From positions 62,001 to 126,000 of the forward strand of contig NZ_RJTN01000003.1 in NCBI RefSeq assembly GCF_005497185.1: a DNA stretch of 64,000 bases, given 5' to 3'. The stretch's first letter is position 1. Every line of letters begins with the position of its first letter. The stretch is from Pectobacterium polonicum (GTDB taxonomy: Bacteria > Pseudomonadota > Gammaproteobacteria > Enterobacterales > Enterobacteriaceae). Below are positions 44,775 to 53,847 of this stretch, piece after piece. The notes under the pieces are model-generated. The model was given only the letters and a program-made list of their open reading frames with translations. It made no database searches and was not told the origin of the DNA. The position numbers were made by a program, and so were the translations under genes.

Positions 44775-45218
44775 ATGCTTAACACTTTACTAACACCAAA
44801 CGTTATTCAGATTTTACCTGCCAGTGATGACTGGCGTCACGCTATCTCCCTGTCCTGTAAGCCTTTACTAGATAATGGAGCCATTGAGCCCACCTATGTT
44901 GAGGCCATCTATCGCTCTCATGAGGCCATCGGCCCTTACTACGTTGTCGGCCCAGGGATCGCCATGCCGCATGCTCGCCCAGAAGACGGTGTGAACAGAC
45001 TCAGTGTCAGCCTGACGCTGATTCGTGACGGCGTGGTTTTCCACTCTGAAGGTAACGACCCCGTGCATTTGTTGATTGTTTTGGCCGCCACGGACAGCAA
45101 TAGCCACATCGATATTATTTCACAGCTTGCTCAGTTGTTCGACACGCCTGATGACGTCGCCGCGTTAATTAACGCGACGGAGATAGAACAGGTGCTTTCC
45201 GTTATTTCTCGTTATTAA
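44775..45218 (+). CDS. PTS EIIA component (ascorbate/mannitol-type)
   Basis: This 147-residue protein is a PTS EIIA of the fructose/mannitol/ascorbate type (UlaC-like). The phosphorylated histidine is H66 in GIAMPHARPEDG. It starts at ATG 44775 after GAGGTGACCC; the long upstream frame is not family-like. It receives phosphate from HPr and passes it to the EIIB encoded 22 bp downstream. Together with the EIIB and EIIC it forms a complete sugar importer. Confidence 0.9.
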   Translation: MLNTLLTPNVIQILPASDDWRHAISLSCKPLLDNGAIEPTYVEAIYRSHEAIGPYYVVGPGIAMPHARPEDGVNRLSVSLTLIRDGVVFHSEGNDPVHLLIVLAATDSNSHIDIISQLAQLFDTPDDVAALINATEIEQVLSVISRY

Positions 45219-45240
45219 TCGCCACCAGAGGACACAGATT

Positions 45241-45528
45241 ATGAAAATTACAGTCGTATGCGGTAACGGTCTTGGTACCAGCCTGATGATGGAAATGAGC
45301 ATTAAAAACATCGTTAAAGAACTCGGCGTAGTTGCTGACGTAGATCACGTGGATTTAGGTTCGGCGAAAGGCACGGACAGCGACATCTTTGTCGGTACAA
45401 AGGATATTGCCGATCAGCTCGTCGCGCAGGCGGTGGGGGGCAAAATTGTGTCCCTGAATAACATGATCGATAAAGTGGCGATGAAAGAACGCCTGTCGGT
45501 CGCCCTGACAGAACTTGGCGCGTTATAA
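45241..45528 (+). CDS. PTS EIIB component (UlaB/SgaB-like)
   Basis: The 95-residue protein has the phosphocysteine loop MKITVVCGNGLGTS, with C7 as the phosphate carrier. Length and sequence fit the lactose/ascorbate-type EIIB. It lies between EIIA and EIIC genes in one operon (15 bp before EIIC). Phosphate is transferred from it to the incoming sugar on EIIC. Confidence 0.92.
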   Translation: MKITVVCGNGLGTSLMMEMSIKNIVKELGVVADVDHVDLGSAKGTDSDIFVGTKDIADQLVAQAVGGKIVSLNNMIDKVAMKERLSVALTELGAL

Positions 45529-45542
45529 GCGAGGAATCAAAA

Positions 45543-46802
45543 ATGGAATTCTTCCGTTTTTTAATGAGTGATGTGCTGTCTGAGCCGTCCATCCTAGTCG
45601 GTTTGATTGCGCTTATCGGCCTGATTGCACAGAAAAAACCGGCCACGGAATGTATCAAGGGAACGGTGAAAACCGTAATGGGTTTCCTGATCCTCGGGGC
45701 GGGCGCGAGCCTGATCGTGTCCTCGCTGGGCGATTTCGCCGCGATTTTCCACCATGCGTTTGGTATTGCCGGTGTGGTACCGAACAATGAAGCCATTGTC
45801 GCCGTCGCACAGAAGAACTTCGGCACCGAAATGGCGATGATCATGTTCTTCGCGATGGTCATTAATATCGCGATCGCCCGCTTTACGCCGTGGAAATACA
45901 TTTTCCTGACCGGGCACCACACGCTGTTTATGTCGATGATGGTTGCGGTGATTCTGGCGACAGCAGGTATGAAAGGGGTGCTGCTGATTACCGTTGGATC
46001 GCTGGTCGTTGGGGTATCAATGGTGCTGTTCCCTGCGATTATTCATCCGTATATGAAGAAAGTAACGGGATCGGATGACGTCGCCTTTGGTCACTTCTCT
46101 GCGATATCACAGCTGCTGTCCGCGTTTATCGGCAGCAAGTTCGGTAATAAGGAGAAATCAACGGAAGACATGGAAGTACCGAAGAGCCTACTGTTCCTGC
46201 GTGATACGCCGGTCGCCATCGCCTTTACCATGTTTTTCATCTTCATTTTCACCTGTCTGTTTGCTGGCCCAGAAGCGGTGAAAACGATGAATGCCGGTGG
46301 GAAAAACTGGTTCATGTTTTCGCTGATCCAATCCATTACCTTTGCCGCCGGCGTGTACATCGTGCTGCAAGGCGTGCGGATGGTGATTGCGGAAATCGTA
46401 CCCGCGTTTAAAGGTATTTCGGACAAGCTGGTTCCCAATGCAAAACCCGCATTAGACTGCCCTGTCGTCTTCCCCTACGCCCCAAATGCCGTGTTGGTCG
46501 GTTTCCTGAGTAGCTTTGCGGCTGGAGTGGTCGGTATGGTGCTGCTCTATCTGCTGGGTATGACGGTGATCATTCCCGGCGTGGTGCCACACTTCTTCGT
46601 CGGCGCGGCTGCGGGCGTTTTCGGTAACGCTACCGGCGGACGTCGCGGCGCGATTTTAGGATCTTTTGCCAACGGGCTCCTGATTACCTTCCTGCCTGTG
46701 TTCCTGCTGCCAGTGCTGGGCAGTATCGGGCTGGCAAACACCACGTTCAGCGATTCCGATTTCGGCGCGGTGGGTATTCTGCTGGGTATTATCGTGCGCT
46801 AA
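45543..46802 (+). CDS. PTS EIIC component (UlaA/SgaT family)
   Basis: This 419-residue membrane protein has about ten hydrophobic segments and resembles the ascorbate-type EIIC group (SgaT/UlaA), including GTVKTVMGFLILGAGASLI near residue 38 and VPHFFVGAAAGVFGNATGGRRGA near residue 345. It imports a sugar, phosphorylating it through EIIA and EIIB. It is shorter than E. coli UlaA as I recall it (about 465). The substrate is not ascorbate by default: no ula catabolic genes follow, but an FSA-type aldolase does. Confidence 0.87.
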   Translation: MEFFRFLMSDVLSEPSILVGLIALIGLIAQKKPATECIKGTVKTVMGFLILGAGASLIVSSLGDFAAIFHHAFGIAGVVPNNEAIVAVAQKNFGTEMAMIMFFAMVINIAIARFTPWKYIFLTGHHTLFMSMMVAVILATAGMKGVLLITVGSLVVGVSMVLFPAIIHPYMKKVTGSDDVAFGHFSAISQLLSAFIGSKFGNKEKSTEDMEVPKSLLFLRDTPVAIAFTMFFIFIFTCLFAGPEAVKTMNAGGKNWFMFSLIQSITFAAGVYIVLQGVRMVIAEIVPAFKGISDKLVPNAKPALDCPVVFPYAPNAVLVGFLSSFAAGVVGMVLLYLLGMTVIIPGVVPHFFVGAAAGVFGNATGGRRGAILGSFANGLLITFLPVFLLPVLGSIGLANTTFSDSDFGAVGILLGIIVR

Positions 46803-46855
46803 GCCCGCGCGATGAATGTCATCCGACAGACCGGTTTTAGTTAACGGGGGAAATG

Positions 46856-47521
46856 ATGGAATTCTATTTAGATACGGCGGATGTAGCCGCAGTAGAACGA
46901 CTCGCAGGCGTGTTACCGATTAAAGGCGTGACCACCAATCCGAGTATTGTCGCACGCGGAAAATCCGATATTTATAGCGTGCTACGGGACATGCAGGCTG
47001 TTATCGGCACGGAAGGACAGCTGTTTGCTCAGGTGATGTCGCGCGATCCTGACGTGATGGTGGAAGAGGCGTTGAAGCTCAGAGATGTGATTCCTTCTCT
47101 GGTCGTCAAAGTACCGGTGACGCATGCGGGTTTAAGTGCCATCAGACAGTTGACGGCGCTGGATATTCCCACCCTCGGCACCGCCGTATACGGTGCGGGA
47201 CAAGGGTTTTATGCCGCGCTGGCGGGGGCTCGCTATATCGCACCTTACGTCAACCGCATTGATGCGCAGGGTGGCGATGGAATTGCGCTAGTGAAAGAGC
47301 TGCAAACTCTGATTAACCTGCACAGCCCGCAGACTCAAGTGCTGGCAGCCAGCTTTCGCACGCCGCGTCAGGTGCTGGACTGCCTGCTGGCGGGGTGTCG
47401 GGCGATTACCGTCGACCCTGCTGTTGCTGAGCTGTTCCTGCAAGATCCTGCGGTTGATGATGCGCTTAACCGGTTCGATCATGACTGGCAAACACGCTTT
47501 GGTCATGCCGACCTTGGCTGA
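46856..47521 (+). CDS. fsa: Fructose-6-phosphate aldolase (FSA)
   Basis: This 221-residue transaldolase-family protein resembles E. coli FsaA: TTNPSI at 26-31, the Schiff-base lysine K85 in [31 protein letters not shown] and [13 protein letters not shown]. It splits fructose-6-phosphate or related ketose phosphates to dihydroxyacetone and glyceraldehyde-3-phosphate (or the reverse). ATG 46856 gives better ribosome spacing (GGGGGAA) than the ATG three bases before. It is the last gene after the PTS, so the imported phosphosugar is probably its substrate or close to it. Confidence 0.9.
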   Translation: MEFYLDTADVAAVERLAGVLPIKGVTTNPSIVARGKSDIYSVLRDMQAVIGTEGQLFAQVMSRDPDVMVEEALKLRDVIPSLVVKVPVTHAGLSAIRQLTALDIPTLGTAVYGAGQGFYAALAGARYIAPYVNRIDAQGGDGIALVKELQTLINLHSPQTQVLAASFRTPRQVLDCLLAGCRAITVDPAVAELFLQDPAVDDALNRFDHDWQTRFGHADLG

Positions 47522-47528
47522 TTGGTGA

Positions 47529-47559
47529 AAAACACCACTCGCCCGTCGGGTGGTGTTTT
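47529..47559. terminator. Convergent terminator between fsa and yacL
   Basis: AAAACACCAC (47529-47538) pairs with GTGGTGTTTT (47550-47559), with T-runs on both strands. It would end both transcripts. Confidence 0.8.
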
Positions 47560-47584
47560 CAACACGATCGGCTTGCTATCACGA

Positions 47585-47944
47585 TCAATGCAGGACGAAT
47601 TCGCGGTACTTTTCCACCAGCGTCAGAAAGTCGTCCAGGCCGCATAAAGACAGGCTCTCTTCATCGTAATAGCTCATGCCTTCCTCTAACTCATCCGTGG
47701 TGAAAGACAGTTGATTCGCCTGCACCATCACTTCTTCTTCATCCAGCAGCAGCGTGTATTCATGGCCCACGCGCCGCCACTGCCGTTCGCTGCCCGCAAC
47801 AGAACGCGCGGCATCCTCAACGTCAGCCAGTATCGTCAGTTGCCCTTTCACTTCCTCGTTAAACCAGTGCCCAATCGCTTCATGTCCCATCGACATACGA
47901 ACGATGACCTGACCCGTCACATCCCGCAAAAATTCATAGTCCAT
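47585..47944 (-). CDS. yacL: YacL (UPF0231 family)
   Basis: This 119-residue acidic cytoplasmic protein matches remembered E. coli YacL along its length ([50 protein letters not shown]). Its function is unknown. It is encoded next to acnB in both genera, which supports the core chromosomal identity of this segment. Confidence 0.92.
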   Translation of the reverse strand: MDYEFLRDVTGQVIVRMSMGHEAIGHWFNEEVKGQLTILADVEDAARSVAGSERQWRRVGHEYTLLLDEEEVMVQANQLSFTTDELEEGMSYYDEESLSLCGLDDFLTLVEKYREFVLH

Positions 47945-48069
47945 GATGCCATCCTCACTATGATGTTTCTTTTATTCAGTTTAGTCGCCTCTACCCCCTA
48001 CTGTAGTGATGCACCTTCACCTTTGATGCCTATCTGTTGTAATCAGATATGGTGAAGTAAAGCAGGCAC

Positions 48070-48098
48070 AAAAAAAGGAGGCCTGTTTAGGCCTCCTT
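48070..48098 (-). terminator. Intrinsic terminator after acnB
   Basis: AAGGAGGCC (48075-48083) pairs with GGCCTCCTT (48090-48098); on the minus strand it is followed by a run of seven T. It ends the acnB transcript. Confidence 0.85.
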
Positions 48099-48125
48099 CG
48101 GTGTAGGGATGCGAACTATAGCGAG

Positions 48126-50723
48126 TTAGACAGTCGTCTGGAAGATCACGCCATCGGCTTTCTCGGTATATTGACCTAACTGGTCGAAATTCAGATAGCG
48201 ATAGGTGTCCTGCGCAGTTTTATCCACCTGCGACATGTAGGTCTGGTACTCTTCTGAGGTCGGCAAGCGGCCCAGCAGCGAAGCCACCGCAGCCAGTTCA
48301 GCAGATGCCAGATACACATTAGCACCGGTTCCCAAACGGTTTGGGAAGTTACGGGTCGAAGTAGAAACGACCGTCGCACCATCCGCTACGCGCGCCTGGT
48401 TACCCATGCACAGCGAGCAGCCTGGGATCTCGATACGCGCCCCGCTCTTACCAAACACGCTGTAGTAGCCTTCTTCCGTCAGCTGTGCGGCATCCATTTT
48501 GGTCGGCGGCGCAACCCACAGGCGGGTCGGCAACTGGCCTTTGTGACTATCCAGCAGTTTACCCGCCGCACGGAAGTGGCCGATGTTGGTCATACAGGAA
48601 CCGATGAAGACTTCATCAATCTTCTCGCCCTGCACGTCAGACAACCAGCGCGCATCGTCTGGATCGTTCGGTGCACACAGGATCGGCTCTTTGATATCGG
48701 CCAGATCGATGTCGATCACCGCCGCGTACTCGGCATCGGCATCGGCTTCCAGCAGTTGCGGATCGGCCAGCCATTTTTCCATGCCCTGAATACGGCGTTC
48801 CAGCGTACGACGATCGCCGTAGCCTTCAGAGATCATCCACTTCAGCAGCACGATATTGGAGTTCAGATACTCAATGATCGGCGCTTTATCCAGTTTGATC
48901 GTACAACCAGCCGCAGAACGTTCCGCCGAGGCATCGGTCAATTCAAACGCCTGCTCAACTTTCAGATCCGGTAGACCTTCGATCTCCAGAATACGACCAG
49001 AGAAGATGTTCTTCTTACCTTTCTTCTCAACGGTCAGCAGGCCTTGCTTGATGGCGTACAGCGGAATGGCGTGAACCAAGTCGCGCAGCGTAATGCCCGG
49101 CTGCATTTTGCCTTTGAAGCGCACCAGAACGGATTCTGGCATATCCAGCGGCATCACGCCCGTCGCGGCAGCAAACGCCACCAGACCGGAACCCGCAGGG
49201 AAAGAAATACCGATTGGGAAACGAGTATGAGAGTCACCACCTGTACCGACGGTATCCGGCAGCAGCATACGGTTCAGCCAAGAGTGGATAACCCCATCGC
49301 CTGGACGCAGCGATACGCCGCCACGGTTCATGATGAAATCAGGCAGCGTGTGGTGTGTGGTCACGTCAACCGGCTTCGGATAGGCCGCGGTGTGGCAGAA
49401 TGACTGCATCACCAGATCGGCGGAGAAGCCGAGACAAGCCAAATCTTTCAGCTCATCACGAGTCATCGGCCCAGTGGTATCCTGTGAACCCACAGACGTC
49501 ATTTTAGGTTCGCAGTATTCGTCAGGGCGAATACCCGCGACACCACAGGCACGACCGACCATTTTCTGCGCCAGTGAGAAGCCTTTTTTGCTGGCTTCAA
49601 CGGCTTTGGAAATACGGAAGACATCGCTGTGCGGTAAGCCCAGTGACTCACGCGCTTTAGACGTCAGTCCACGTCCGATGATCAGCGGAATACGGCCACC
49701 AGCGCGCACTTCGTCCAGCAACACGTCGGTTTTCAGCGCAAATGTTGCCAGTACGTCATTGGTATCATGACGGCGTACTTCACCTTCATACGGATAGATG
49801 TCAATCACATCCCCCATATTCAGATCGTTCACATCGACTTCGATCGGCAGCGCACCGGCATCTTCCATCGTGTTAAAGAAGATTGGCGCGATCTTGCCAC
49901 CCAGCACCACACCGCCACCGCGCTTGTTAGGAACGTGAGGGATGTCTTCACCCATGAACCACAGCACGGAGTTAGTTGCAGATTTACGCGACGATCCTGT
50001 ACCGACAACGTCACCGACGTAAGCCAGCGGGAAACCTTTTTTATTCAGTTCTTCGATCTGTTTGATCGGGCCCACGGCACCAGGTTGATCGGGATCGATA
50101 CCTTCACGGGCGTTTTTCAGCATCGCCAACGCGTGCAGCGGAATATCAGGGCGTGACCAGGCATCTGGTGCCGGAGACAGGTCATCCGTGTTAGTTTCAC
50201 CGGTGACTTTAAAGACGGTAACAGTAATTTTTTCCGCCAGTTTCGGACGGGACAGGAACCACTCGGCATCAGCCCAGGATTGAATCACTTTCTTGGCGTG
50301 CGCATTGCCTGCTTTCGCTTTTTCTTCCACATCATAGAAGTTATCAAACATCAGCAGCGTGTGGGACAGCGCTTCAGCGGCAATCGGAGCCAACTTATCG
50401 CTATCCAACGCATCAATCAGCGGATGGATGTTATAACCACCCTGCATGGTACCCAGCAGCTCGATCGCTTTTTCCTGGCTAACCAAGGGGGAAGTGGCTT
50501 CGCCTTTAGCGACGGCAGCCAAAAAACCGGCCTTTACATAGGCGGCTTCATCAACACCGGGGGGGACACGGTTAATCAGCAGATCAAGCAATGCTTCTTC
50601 TTCGCCTGCCGGGGGGTTCTTGAGTGACTCAACCAGCGCGGCCATCTGCGTGGCATCTAACGGTTTAGGAACAATCCCCTGCGCAGCCCGCTCGGCTACG
50701 TGCTTACGATATTCTTCTAGCAC
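48126..50723 (-). CDS. acnB: Aconitate hydratase B
   Basis: This 865-residue protein is the main TCA-cycle aconitase, converting citrate to isocitrate with a 4Fe-4S cluster in the cytoplasm. It begins with the helical HEAT-like N-terminal domain ([21 protein letters not shown]) and has the cluster cysteines in FIGSCMTN and [12 protein letters not shown]. Its length and order match the enterobacterial enzyme. In iron starvation AcnB apoprotein can bind RNA. A CRP-like site lies 144 bp upstream, and a terminator and yacL follow. Confidence 0.96.
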   Translation of the reverse strand: MLEEYRKHVAERAAQGIVPKPLDATQMAALVESLKNPPAGEEEALLDLLINRVPPGVDEAAYVKAGFLAAVAKGEATSPLVSQEKAIELLGTMQGGYNIHPLIDALDSDKLAPIAAEALSHTLLMFDNFYDVEEKAKAGNAHAKKVIQSWADAEWFLSRPKLAEKITVTVFKVTGETNTDDLSPAPDAWSRPDIPLHALAMLKNAREGIDPDQPGAVGPIKQIEELNKKGFPLAYVGDVVGTGSSRKSATNSVLWFMGEDIPHVPNKRGGGVVLGGKIAPIFFNTMEDAGALPIEVDVNDLNMGDVIDIYPYEGEVRRHDTNDVLATFALKTDVLLDEVRAGGRIPLIIGRGLTSKARESLGLPHSDVFRISKAVEASKKGFSLAQKMVGRACGVAGIRPDEYCEPKMTSVGSQDTTGPMTRDELKDLACLGFSADLVMQSFCHTAAYPKPVDVTTHHTLPDFIMNRGGVSLRPGDGVIHSWLNRMLLPDTVGTGGDSHTRFPIGISFPAGSGLVAFAAATGVMPLDMPESVLVRFKGKMQPGITLRDLVHAIPLYAIKQGLLTVEKKGKKNIFSGRILEIEGLPDLKVEQAFELTDASAERSAAGCTIKLDKAPIIEYLNSNIVLLKWMISEGYGDRRTLERRIQGMEKWLADPQLLEADADAEYAAVIDIDLADIKEPILCAPNDPDDARWLSDVQGEKIDEVFIGSCMTNIGHFRAAGKLLDSHKGQLPTRLWVAPPTKMDAAQLTEEGYYSVFGKSGARIEIPGCSLCMGNQARVADGATVVSTSTRNFPNRLGTGANVYLASAELAAVASLLGRLPTSEEYQTYMSQVDKTAQDTYRYLNFDQLGQYTEKADGVIFQTTV

Positions 50724-51166
50724 GACGTTCTCCTCGCTCTCATTGTCTTCATTATGCCGGCGCTCTTGTTCCCAATTGTGGTGTCCATGCCTGGGTGTCA
50801 GCGTGTGGATGTAAGGTAGTAGAGTGTCCGGTCCAGCCTCGTCAGCATATCAGGATTTGAATTGATTGTTAATTCGTTCACATAATAGCAACATTAATTT
50901 TTATTCAACTGCGCTATGTGCCAAATATCACTATCACTGAAAAATACCGACATCAGCAGAATAGCATGTCCCTGACGGCGCACACTAACTATGCTGATTT
51001 AACCATAAAATATCTGGGCTTTTAACAACATAACGTGATTAAGCGTCGTCTAAAAACGCCGCGATAATCAGAATGTTCGCAATAGAGTCTGAATAAGTGT
51101 TAACAGATGATAAGAGCTCCCACGGCAACGATGCCGGATTGCTTCATTGATAATAGGAAGGACGCC
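50724..51166. other. 443-bp gap between acnB and the DUF3060 gene
   Basis: The two genes diverge here, so both promoters lie in this region. TGTTA-ATTCGT-TCACA at 50867-50882 is the only strong regulatory match. No small gene is convincing; the ATG at 51107 reads in frame into the DUF3060 gene but lacks a ribosome site. Confidence 0.5.
50867..50882. promoter_or_regulatory. CRP-like site upstream of acnB
   Basis: TGTTAATTCGTTCACA matches nine of ten CRP half-site bases with the correct spacer. E. coli acnB is CRP-activated, so a similar role is plausible. Confidence 0.45.
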
Positions 51167-51673
51167 ATGAGGGTGAAACGGTATCTACGCGTGGTTTCTG
51201 CCACACTTTTGGCGTTCAGCGCATCGGTCTATACCGCACCTATCGAACTGGAGGGTCTCGCTTTAACGCGCGATATTCCTTGTAATGGCAATGATGTCAC
51301 TATTTCGGGCAATGGCAACCGCATCGCGCTGACGGGGCAATGTGCCAATATCTACATCAATGGTTCCGAGCACAACGTCACATTTGATACCGCCACATCG
51401 CTTACCGTGACTGGCTCCGAGATAGCCGTTACAGGCCAGTCAACCGGTGACCTGACCGTCGCCGCGTATAAGAACACCATTCACACTCATATCATTACCG
51501 AAGATAAGCCAGTAAAGGTGACGGTGACAGGTACGGAACATCATCTCGATTTGGGTTTTAACGGACCTGCGGTTGTCTCTTTCAATGGCATTAGTAACCG
51601 CCTCTCATGGGGAGGAACAGAGCCGAAATTCTCTTCTAGCGGTGCCAATAACGTTATCAAACAAAAACCATAA
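51167..51673 (+). CDS. Exported DUF3060 protein
   Basis: This 168-residue protein from ATG 51167 (after AGGAAGGACG) has a signal peptide (MRVKRYLRVVSATLLAFSASVYTA). The mature part is a repetitive beta-rich sequence with many Asn, Gly and Thr (NGNDVTISGNGNRIALTG, GQCANIYINGSEHNVTF), typical of DUF3060 right-handed repeat proteins. It should be periplasmic or extracellular. The function is unknown. A strong hairpin ends it downstream. Confidence 0.8.
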   Translation: MRVKRYLRVVSATLLAFSASVYTAPIELEGLALTRDIPCNGNDVTISGNGNRIALTGQCANIYINGSEHNVTFDTATSLTVTGSEIAVTGQSTGDLTVAAYKNTIHTHIITEDKPVKVTVTGTEHHLDLGFNGPAVVSFNGISNRLSWGGTEPKFSSSGANNVIKQKP

Positions 51674-51733
51674 CGCGCTGCATTCCTTTTTCTGAGTGAC
51701 GCCGGACAAACAGGCACCGACGACAGAGAACAC

Positions 51734-51773
51734 ACGACCCAATCGACAACTCACCGATTGGGTCGTCACTTTT
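51734..51773 (+). terminator. Terminator between DUF3060 gene and rtcB-family gene
   Basis: ACGACCCAATCG (51734-51745) pairs with CGATTGGGTCGT (51755-51766), followed by CACTTTT on the plus strand. It ends the DUF3060 transcript and may also serve the convergent gene. Confidence 0.7.
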
Positions 51774-51816
51774 AGTACGAAGAATATCGAATCAATTCCC
51801 GCCAGAGCGGGTCACA

Positions 51817-53217
51817 TCAGGCCTTAAATGTCAGCCACGGGCGCAGTCGCGCTACGGGTTGAATCAGCCCCGACCGTTCCTGAATATCAATCACGGGCGT
51901 AACCGGCTTATAGGCCGCCGGTGCTTCTTCCCGCAAACGCTCATCCTTCAGCGTAATACATTGCCAGGGCAACGTATCTGTCTGCTTCACCGCATCGACT
52001 TTGTTGCGCATATTCTGCCGGCGCTCGGCACGTCCTGCGCCGTGTGAACACGACCACAGCCAATCGGGATGCCCTTTCCCGGTAACGAGATAAGAATAGT
52101 CCCCCATTGAGCCGGGGATCAGTGCAAATTCCCCTGCTTTTGCGGGCGTAGCCCCTTTGCGGTGCAGGTTCATTCCATGTTCAGGCAGAATGATGTTATG
52201 AGACAGATCGACCACCAGCTTGCTGGCATCGCGCGTAAACACCTGTTTCCAAGAGGAACGGATCAGCTCAGTCAGCACGATCCGGTTGATCCACGCATAG
52301 CGGGCGGCGACACCCATGGCTTCCATATAATCCGTCGCCTGTTCATCAACCAGACCAAACAGGCCGGACACCGGATATTTTTCTCCCGCAGGCCAACAGG
52401 CTCGCGCTTTATCGATCCCACGCTGGCCGACATAAAAGCCCACGTCTCGTGAACCGGTATGAATCATAATCACGACCTCACCTTCCTTCACGCCAGCCTG
52501 ATACGCCGCATGCCTGTCCAAGACGGCATCAACAATTTGCAGCTCAACGAAATGATTACCCGCCCCTACCGTGCCCAGATTGGAAGGTCGAAGTATCTCA
52601 CGAGGCGCAAAAAACGGCTCAGGCGCATGTCGGCTATCGGCACGAACCGCATCGGTTCCGGCGATGGAACCGAGTTCCGCTGCCAGCCGTTGGAAGTCCA
52701 CGTTCTGCCAAAGCCCCTGTAAGGGCAATGCCGCCAGCCACGCCGACAACCCTTCATCAAAGAGTGCAGAAAACGAATCTGGCGTAACGGGAACATCGCG
52801 CTGATCCAGAAGCAACGTATTTTTGAGCGCCTGAATCAGCGCGGGCTTGTACTCATCCGCATCCGCATGATGCACGCCCGTCGTCAACAATCGCATGCCG
52901 CAGTTGATATCGGTCCCAATTGCCGCAGGGATAACAAAGTTCTCCGTTGTAGCGACAATACTGCCAACGGGCGCAAGCGTACCGGGATGGAAATCCGGCG
53001 TCGCGCGAGCAGCACAGACGCGCGCATCGCTGCCCGGTAGGTGTACCGAGGCGAAATCCAGCAGTTGCTGAACCGCCTTTTCTTCCAGCGGCAACGTTTC
53101 CGGCAACAGAACCTGCGCTTCTGCATGCTGCCTGCGAAGATGATAAATAGAATGTTGGTAATCGGTGTCTATCCCCAAACGGGACAAACGTTTTTGTAAG
53201 CGAGTAAATGTAGACAT
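51817..53217 (-). CDS. RtcB-family RNA ligase
   Basis: This 466-residue protein belongs to the RtcB family, which seals 2',3'-cyclic phosphate or 3'-phosphate RNA ends to 5'-OH ends through GTP-dependent guanylylation of a histidine. Motifs are DINC (103-106, manganese-binding), GAGNHFVE (218-225), MIHTGSRDVG (251-260), SHNI with His340, and the guanylylated His392 in SCSHGAGR. It is longer than E. coli RtcB (408), with N- and C-terminal additions. No rtcA or rtcR is nearby. The next gene upstream is an ArsR-type regulator, in the opposite direction. Substrates are unknown. Confidence 0.85.
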   Translation of the reverse strand: MSTFTRLQKRLSRLGIDTDYQHSIYHLRRQHAEAQVLLPETLPLEEKAVQQLLDFASVHLPGSDARVCAARATPDFHPGTLAPVGSIVATTENFVIPAAIGTDINCGMRLLTTGVHHADADEYKPALIQALKNTLLLDQRDVPVTPDSFSALFDEGLSAWLAALPLQGLWQNVDFQRLAAELGSIAGTDAVRADSRHAPEPFFAPREILRPSNLGTVGAGNHFVELQIVDAVLDRHAAYQAGVKEGEVVIMIHTGSRDVGFYVGQRGIDKARACWPAGEKYPVSGLFGLVDEQATDYMEAMGVAARYAWINRIVLTELIRSSWKQVFTRDASKLVVDLSHNIILPEHGMNLHRKGATPAKAGEFALIPGSMGDYSYLVTGKGHPDWLWSCSHGAGRAERRQNMRNKVDAVKQTDTLPWQCITLKDERLREEAPAAYKPVTPVIDIQERSGLIQPVARLRPWLTFKA

Positions 53218-53477
53218 GGTGCTACCTAGAAAAACAAAAAATCGCTCCTCCCGTTTCGGAGAGAAGGTTGTTTTTCCTGCAGCAGCAGATTCAGGAAAGG
53301 ATGTCGGGCTATTCTAGGGAAGAACGCCTCTATTGTAAACCGCGGGCCGCATCGCGCTGGCTCCGTTATGGGCTGTTTTATCGATGTCAGTCATTCTCCT
53401 CGCTCAAGGCTGGGGGTATGGTAAACTCAGTACATTAGGCATCACTAAATTAGTCGGTAACGCGGGGTGGAGTGAAG

Positions 53478-53789
53478 ATGACGTTGAGCAATTCAGATCG
53501 GGAATTCATGCAGGACGGCGCGGTAAAAGCCGCGGCGCTACTGCGCGCGATTGGCAACGAAAACCGGCTGTTGGTGCTTTGCCTGCTTATCGAACACGGT
53601 GAAATGTCAGTGGGTGCGCTGCTTGAGCACATTCCGCTCAGCCAGTCCGCTCTCTCGCAACATCTGGCGAAAATGCGTGAGGAAGGGTTGATTAGCTATC
53701 GTCGTGAATCACAAACGCTGCACTATCGCATCGAAAATCAGGATGTAAAAACCATCATCGCTACCTTAAAAGCCCTGTTCTGCCCCTAA
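53478..53789 (+). CDS. ArsR/BigR-type transcriptional regulator
   Basis: This 103-residue winged-helix protein resembles the BigR/YgaV/ArsR group: AALLRAIGNENRLLVLCLL, then VGALLEHIPLSQSALSQHLAKMREEGLI as the DNA-binding helix-turn-helix. Start ATG 53478 follows GGAG by five bases; a GTG six bases earlier is possible. One Cys in VLCLLIEHG could take part in redox or metal sensing. It is divergent from the RtcB-family gene and may control it or the metal-linked genes around; the target is not shown. Confidence 0.83.
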   Translation: MTLSNSDREFMQDGAVKAAALLRAIGNENRLLVLCLLIEHGEMSVGALLEHIPLSQSALSQHLAKMREEGLISYRRESQTLHYRIENQDVKTIIATLKALFCP

Positions 53790-53798
53790 TCACGACAA

Positions 53799-53831
53799 CA
53801 ACGCCACGGCTAGACGATGCCCGTGGCGTTG
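53799..53831. terminator. Convergent terminator, ArsR gene / siderophore receptor
   Basis: CAACGCCACGG (53799-53809) pairs with CCGTGGCGTTG (53821-53831) around an eleven-base loop. It lies between two convergent genes. No long T-run is present. Confidence 0.55.
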
Positions 53832-53847
53832 ATGATGAAGTATGGCG

